A stretch of DNA of 64,000 bases. Origin: Micromonospora sp. CCTCC AA 2012012. Its GTDB lineage: Bacteria; Actinomycetota; Actinomycetes; Mycobacteriales; Micromonosporaceae. Shown in pieces: positions 60,425-64,000 of the stretch. The translations under genes and the position numbers were made by a program. Positions within the stretch are counted from its first letter, which is position 1. Each line of letters begins with the position of its first letter. The stretch covers positions 5,394,001-5,458,000 of the forward strand of contig NZ_CP159342.1 in the NCBI RefSeq assembly GCF_040499845.1, written 5' to 3'. Under the pieces are notes generated by a model. It saw only the letters and a program-made list of their open reading frames with translations. It searched no databases and was not told the DNA's origin.

Positions 60425-60889
60425 ATGCACGAATCCCTGCTGACCATCGGTCAGCTCGCCGCCCGCAGCGGGGTGGCCCCCTCGGCGCTGCGCTACTACG
60501 AGCGGCTCGGCCTGATCCGGGCCGACCGCACCGGCGGCAACCAGCGCCGGTACGCCCGCTCCGAACTGCGCCGGGTGGCGTTCATCCGGATCTCCCAGCA
60601 GGTCGGCGTCTCGCTGGACGAGATCCGGGCCGCGCTGGACTCGCTGCCCGCCTCGCGTACGCCGACCGCCGCCGACTGGGCGGAACTCTCCACCGCCTGG
60701 CGGGACCGGCTGGAGGAGAAGATCCGGCTGCTCGGGAAGCTCCGCGACGACCTGGAGGGCTGCATCGGCTGCGGCTGCCTGTCGTTGCAGCGCTGCGCGC
60801 TCTACAACCCGGAGGACTCGCTGGCCGCCGAGGGCCCCGGCGCGCGGCTCGTGCTGCCGCACGCCGGAGCGGACCCGGCACCCGTCTGA
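60425..60889 (+). CDS. soxR: SoxR-type MerR-family regulator with iron-sulfur motif
   Basis: A 154-residue regulator. The N-terminal HTH reads LTIGQLAARSGVAPSALRYY, followed by the helical linker (SLDEIRAALDSL) and the C-X2-C-X-C-X5-C motif CIGCGCLSLQRC, the [2Fe-2S] ligand set of SoxR. It senses redox-active compounds and activates transcription. ATG 60425 is 7 bases after AAGG. It converges with a quinone oxidoreductase gene 4 bases away, a plausible target. Confidence 0.92.
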   Translation: MHESLLTIGQLAARSGVAPSALRYYERLGLIRADRTGGNQRRYARSELRRVAFIRISQQVGVSLDEIRAALDSLPASRTPTAADWAELSTAWRDRLEEKIRLLGKLRDDLEGCIGCGCLSLQRCALYNPEDSLAAEGPGARLVLPHAGADPAPV

Positions 60890-60893
60890 GCCG

Positions 60894-61868
60894 TCACACC
60901 ACCAGCAGCACCTTGCCCAGGTGGTCGCTCGACTCCACCAGCCGGTGCGCCTGCGCCGCGTCGGCGATCGGCACCCGGCGGTCCACGATCGGCCGGACCC
61001 GGCCCGAGGCGACCAGCGGCCACACCTGCTCGCGGACCCCCCGGACGATCTCCGCCTTCTCGGCGAGCGGCCGGGACCGCAGCGCGGTCGCCGCCACCGA
61101 GGCCCGCTTCGCCAGCAGCATCCCCAGGTCCAGCTCGCCCTTGCGCCCGCCCTGCATGCCGATCACCACCAGCCGGCCGCCGGTGGCCAGCGCCGCCACG
61201 TTCCGGGGCAGGTAGGCCCCGCCCATGATGTCCAGGATCACGTCCGCGCCCCGACCGTCGGTGACCTTGCGGACCTCCTCGACGAAGTCCTGCTCCCGGT
61301 AGTCGATCGTGTGCGCGGCGCCCAGCTCCCGCAGCCGCTCGTGCTTCGCCGACCGGGCGGTCACCACCACCGTCGCGCCGAGCGCCACCCCGAGCTGCAC
61401 CGCGAAGGTGCCGATGCCGCTGCCGCCGCCGTGCACCAGCAGGGTCTCCCCCTCGGCGAGCCGGGCCAGCGCCACCACGTTCGACCAGACCGTGCAGGCC
61501 ACCTCGGGCAGCGCCGCGGCGTCGACCAGGTCGACGCCCGCCGGCACCGGCAGCAGCTGCCCGGCCGGCACGGCCACCCGCTCGGCGTACCCGCCGCCGG
61601 CCAGCAGGGCGCAGACCTCCTGGCCGACCTCCCAGCCGGTCACGTCCGGCCCGAGCGCGGCGACCACCCCCGAGCACTCCAACCCGGGGTACGCGGGCGC
61701 GCCCGGCGGCGGCGGATAGTGCCCCTGCCGCTGGAGCAGATCCGCGCGGTTCACCGCGCTGGCCCGCACCTGCACCACCACCTCACCCGGGCCGGGCTCC
61801 GGATCGGGCACCTCCGCCCAGACGAGTGCCTCGGGTCCACCGGGTTCCGGAATCGTGATCGCGCGCAT
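60894..61868 (-). CDS. NADPH:quinone oxidoreductase, medium-chain type
   Basis: A 324-residue zinc-free MDR enzyme of the PIG3/Qor type. It begins MRAITIPEPGGPEALVWAEV, has AVNRADLLQRQGHYPPPPG and the Rossmann segment LLVHGGGSGIGTFAVQLG. It reduces quinones with NADPH. It converges with the SoxR-type gene, and the pair probably forms a redox response. Confidence 0.93.
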   Translation of the reverse strand: MRAITIPEPGGPEALVWAEVPDPEPGPGEVVVQVRASAVNRADLLQRQGHYPPPPGAPAYPGLECSGVVAALGPDVTGWEVGQEVCALLAGGGYAERVAVPAGQLLPVPAGVDLVDAAALPEVACTVWSNVVALARLAEGETLLVHGGGSGIGTFAVQLGVALGATVVVTARSAKHERLRELGAAHTIDYREQDFVEEVRKVTDGRGADVILDIMGGAYLPRNVAALATGGRLVVIGMQGGRKGELDLGMLLAKRASVAATALRSRPLAEKAEIVRGVREQVWPLVASGRVRPIVDRRVPIADAAQAHRLVESSDHLGKVLLVV

Positions 61869-61877
61869 GGCCCAGTC

Positions 61878-62417
61878 TTACCCGATCCGGCCGTCCGTCC
61901 ACGCCCGGGCCAGGATCTCCGTCACCGTCTCCGCCGGGGTCTGCGCCGAGGTGTCCAGCCAGAGCCCGAGCCGGGGAGTGTCGGCCCGGAACCCGGCGTC
62001 CAGGTCGGCGACCGGCCAGTCGCCGTACCCCCGCTTGGGTCGGTCCCGCTCGCGGGCCGCGACCACCTCCGCGCGCGGCGCGAGCACCACCACCGCCAGC
62101 GGCCGGTGCCGGATCCGCGCGATCATTGCCGGCAGCTCCGCCCCGAGCACCACATCCTGGAGTACGACGGTGAAGCCGGCCGCCGCGTACCCGTCGGCGG
62201 CCTGCGCGGCGAGGTCGTAACGGAGGCGCAGTTGCCGCCACGCCTCCTCGGACGGCTGCGCGGTCAGCTCCGCCCGGCCGTTCACCACCATCCGGCGGAA
62301 CAGGTCACCCCGCAGGTGCACGGAGCGGGTCAGCCGTCGGGCCAGCAGCTCGGCCACTGTGGACTTGCCGGCGGCCATGATTCCGGTGATCAGGACCACC
62401 GACGGGGTCTCCCACAC
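61878..62417 (-). CDS. P-loop small kinase-like protein
   Basis: A 179-residue protein with Walker A LITGIMAAGKSTVAELL, a lid-like segment with AARERDRPKRGYGDWPVADL and a DVV Asp in VVLQDVVLGAEL. This is the small-molecule kinase fold (shikimate, gluconate or chloramphenicol-type). GTG 62417 is likely; ATG 62447 is possible. The substrate is unknown. It lies next to the quinone oxidoreductase gene in the same direction. Confidence 0.82.
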   Translation of the reverse strand: MWETPSVVLITGIMAAGKSTVAELLARRLTRSVHLRGDLFRRMVVNGRAELTAQPSEEAWRQLRLRYDLAAQAADGYAAAGFTVVLQDVVLGAELPAMIARIRHRPLAVVVLAPRAEVVAARERDRPKRGYGDWPVADLDAGFRADTPRLGLWLDTSAQTPAETVTEILARAWTDGRIG

Positions 62418-62511
62418 TCCGCCATCCTCGCAGCGACGGTGGGACACGCGCTCGCCCGACGGACGGCGCGTGGCAGACTAGGCACGTCGCGTACCCCTCG
62501 GGGCGCGGCCG

Positions 62512-62598
62512 GGAGGGTTCGCCTAGTGGCCGATGGCGCTGGTCTTGAAAACCGGTAAGGCAGCGATGTCTTCGTGGGTTCGAATCCCACACCCTCCG
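62512..62598 (+). tRNA. tRNA-Ser (anticodon UGA)
   Basis: An 87-base serine tRNA with acceptor stem GGAGGGT/ACCCTCC and discriminator G at 62598. The D arm has GCCTAGTGGCCGATGGC, the anticodon loop has CTTGAAA (anticodon TGA), a long variable arm follows, and the T arm has GGTTCGAATCC. The 3' CCA is not encoded. It may serve as an integration site for the module that follows. Confidence 0.95.
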
Positions 62599-62624
62599 CA
62601 GCTCATCCTCGTCGTGAAGGTGCA

Positions 62625-63167
62625 TCACGTGGCGGGGAGGTACCTGGCGATCCAGTCGTTGAGCCGCTTCCGCACCAGAGGATGGACGTCGACCATCTCG
62701 ATCCGCTCGGCGACCACTGCCGGGTCGATGAGCCGGGCCCGCAGCAGAGCATCGGCGAAGGCGTGGTCCTTCTCCCGGCCGGCAACCAGCTTGGAGACCA
62801 CGCAGTCGTGCGGTTCCAGGGTGTAGCCGCGCCCCGGCTGGGTGCTCTCGGACTCCACCAGAATCAAGCGCGTCCGCCATCCGTCGGGCAGCACCGCAGT
62901 CGACACGCTCACACCTTGGGCGTAGTAGCCGTTCATCTCGTGGAACGGCGAGAACTCGCCGATGGCTCCGTCGACCTGATCGGCCTTCCGATCCTCCGGG
63001 TCATTGAAGAACGCCACGTCGACCTCCATGGAGGCGGTGGCTTCGAGCGGAAGTCGGTTCTCCGGTATCGCGCCCAGCACCGACTGACTGCCGATGACGA
63101 GGACGTCGGGGTCCCCGGCGATCTGACACGCGGACCTCAGGACATGCTCGAGTTGTTCCCGCCTCAC
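62625..63167 (-). CDS. nucleotidyltransferase-like protein of a toxin-antitoxin-type pair (DUF6036-like)
   Basis: A 180-residue protein with a nucleotidyltransferase-like start VLVIGSQSVLGAIPENRLPL and then an Asp in SMEVDVAFFND. This resembles DUF6036/AbiEii-like enzymes found in toxin-antitoxin or phage-defence pairs. It has no membrane segment. ATG 63167 overlaps the stop of the HTH gene by 4 bases, so it is co-translated. It starts 27 bases from tRNA-Ser in the opposite direction. The toxin role is inferred. Confidence 0.78.
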   Translation of the reverse strand: MRREQLEHVLRSACQIAGDPDVLVIGSQSVLGAIPENRLPLEATASMEVDVAFFNDPEDRKADQVDGAIGEFSPFHEMNGYYAQGVSVSTAVLPDGWRTRLILVESESTQPGRGYTLEPHDCVVSKLVAGREKDHAFADALLRARLIDPAVVAERIEMVDVHPLVRKRLNDWIARYLPAT

Positions 63168-63667
63168 GCCGCTCGGTTCCAGCCACTACGGGTGAAGGAC
63201 TCAAGAATCTTCGTACGCTGGGGCTGTGACAGCACCCCCGCGAAGGGCGAGTTCTGCCGTAGTTCGACAGATTCCGGGTCGTCCGACGTCAGCGCCCTGA
63301 GGACGCTGTTGACCCCCTCATCGATCTTGTCCTGCCAGCGCTTCAGCCAGACCCCGGCCATGGTGTCCGCATGCTGCCGGAGAAGCCGGTCGAGATTCTC
63401 CCTGGCCTTGCCCAACACCTCGTCGGGGTCGGTGACCAGACGGCCCGCCACCGCCTGGTGCAGCCACAGCGACTTCACTTGGTCACGGGTCAGACCGGGC
63501 CCGGGGTGAATCAGCGCCTCGACCTGGCTCCGCTCGATTCTCCGGTGCTTGCCCACCTTCACGAACGGCAGGTCGCCGCGTTCGCACAAGTTGACCACCT
63601 GCTGACGCGACGACCCCAGCAGCTTGGCGGCCTGCCCCGTGGTGAGGAGTTCTCCACCCGTCTCCAT
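63164..63667 (-). CDS. HTH excisionase-family protein, antitoxin candidate
   Basis: A 167-residue protein. Residues about 7-55 form an excisionase/MerR-type helix-turn-helix (LLTTGQAAKLLGSSRQQVVN and LPFVKVGKHRRIERSQVEAL). The rest is helical and Arg-rich. ATG 63667 is chosen; the frame to 63754 overlaps a gene remnant and is unlikely. No good ribosome site is seen. It lies upstream of the nucleotidyltransferase in a 4-base overlap. It would repress the pair. Confidence 0.8.
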   Translation of the reverse strand: METGGELLTTGQAAKLLGSSRQQVVNLCERGDLPFVKVGKHRRIERSQVEALIHPGPGLTRDQVKSLWLHQAVAGRLVTDPDEVLGKARENLDRLLRQHADTMAGVWLKRWQDKIDEGVNSVLRALTSDDPESVELRQNSPFAGVLSQPQRTKILESFTRSGWNRAA

Positions 63668-63750
63668 GATCGGAGCATGCGCCACAAACGCTAAAAACAC
63701 AACTGATGCTATCCCCGTCGGCGGGTACACCTCGTCGAGCAGCAGGCCGG

Positions 63751-63912
63751 TCATGCGTCGCGGCGCCGGAGCAGGCCCTGTTCGATCTCCGTCGAGTAGG
63801 TGGCGTAGTAGCGGAGGGCGGTGGCGATCTGCTCCCGGCGGAGCCCGGTGACCTCCATCAGCTCGGCGGCCAGTTCCTCGCCTTCCAGGTCTGGGGACTC
63901 GGCCGGACGGCG
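63751..63912 (-). pseudogene. remnant of a small antitoxin-like gene
   Basis: The frame codes for LEGEELAAELMEVTGLRREQ and IATALRYYATYSTEIEQ, then LLRRRDA and a stop, the C-terminal style of DUF433-like antitoxins. It has no start codon except an internal ATG at 63858 (35 codons). A TGA at 63913-63915 closes the same frame upstream, belonging to the cut-off gene. It is best read as a truncated gene. Confidence 0.4.
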
Positions 63913-64000
63913 TCAGCTACCCAGGCGTACGGTCACCAGCGTGCCCTTCAGGGCCGCCTCGGTGTACGCCCCGCCGTCCCGGCCGACGACCATCAGGCGG
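63913..64000 (-). CDS. C-terminal end of an unrecognised gene, cut by the window edge
   Basis: Only 28 residues are visible on the minus strand (RLMVVGRDGGAYTEAALKGT, then LVTVRLGS and a stop at 63913). It is an ordinary high-GC coding stretch in good codon use. The family cannot be told. Confidence 0.5.
   Translation of the reverse strand, partial: RLMVVGRDGGAYTEAALKGTLVTVRLGS

Overview
This window is high-GC DNA with dense, often overlapping genes. GTG starts, 4-base start/stop overlaps and C/G-rich third codon positions are common. Gene content (DUF397 with a DUF5753-type regulator, DUF5701, DUF3048, Fpg-type glycosylase, NUDIX, many two-component pairs) fits an actinomycete, most likely Micromonospora or a close relative. 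That placement is inference from recognised families; no search was run. There is no rRNA operon, no CRISPR array and no insertion sequence. One tRNA gene (Ser, UGA) is present.

Layout. 1-4.8 kb: a cut-off sugar-nucleotide epimerase, an acetate-type sodium symporter with its DUF485 partner, a flavin-reductase-like protein, a small unrecognised gene, and an XRE/DUF5753 regulator with DUF397. 4.8-8.7 kb: a mobile-looking repeat element, an SRPBCC protein, two small paralogues and an ABC exporter. 8.8-17.4 kb, all minus strand: a second symporter with its small partner, a DUF4173 membrane protein made with an OmpR-type two-component system, DUF5701, and a LytS/LytTR two-component system.

17.4-45.9 kb is the main feature: a large exopolysaccharide locus. 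It holds an initiating sugar-phosphate transferase, four kinds of glycosyltransferase (GT4, PssD/PssE pair, GT2), a Wzx-type flippase, a Wzy/ligase-type membrane protein, a Wzz-type chain-length protein with a degenerate kinase domain, three PAPS-type sulfotransferases, an APH/choline-kinase-like phosphotransferase, two GH26-like proteins and a 1022-residue secreted protein with two malectin-like domains. A three-gene overlapping cassette (cytidylyltransferase, glycerol-1-phosphate-dehydrogenase-like enzyme, CDP-alcohol phosphotransferase) lies inside it, and a CysQ-type phosphatase that could clear the sulfotransferase by-product PAP lies just past its end. Together these predict a sulfated polymer that may also carry phospho-alcohol groups.

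46-58 kb is mostly housekeeping: aminotransferase, CorA, cyclophilin, rhomboid protease, thiolase, an APH-like protein, a second OmpR-type two-component pair with a lipoprotein, and a GT2. 58.8-62.4 kb holds a split transketolase divergent from a SoxR-type regulator, with a perfect palindrome between them, then a quinone oxidoreductase and a small P-loop kinase. 62.5-64 kb holds tRNA-Ser followed by an HTH/nucleotidyltransferase pair that looks like a toxin-antitoxin module, a gene remnant and a cut-off gene.

Non-coding signals include a four-box DnaA-like array (14504-14576), a one-mismatch parS-like site inside a gene (2969-2984), a CRP-like operator before the symporter operon, a 54-base repeat at several gene junctions in the polysaccharide locus, and about ten strong hairpin terminators.
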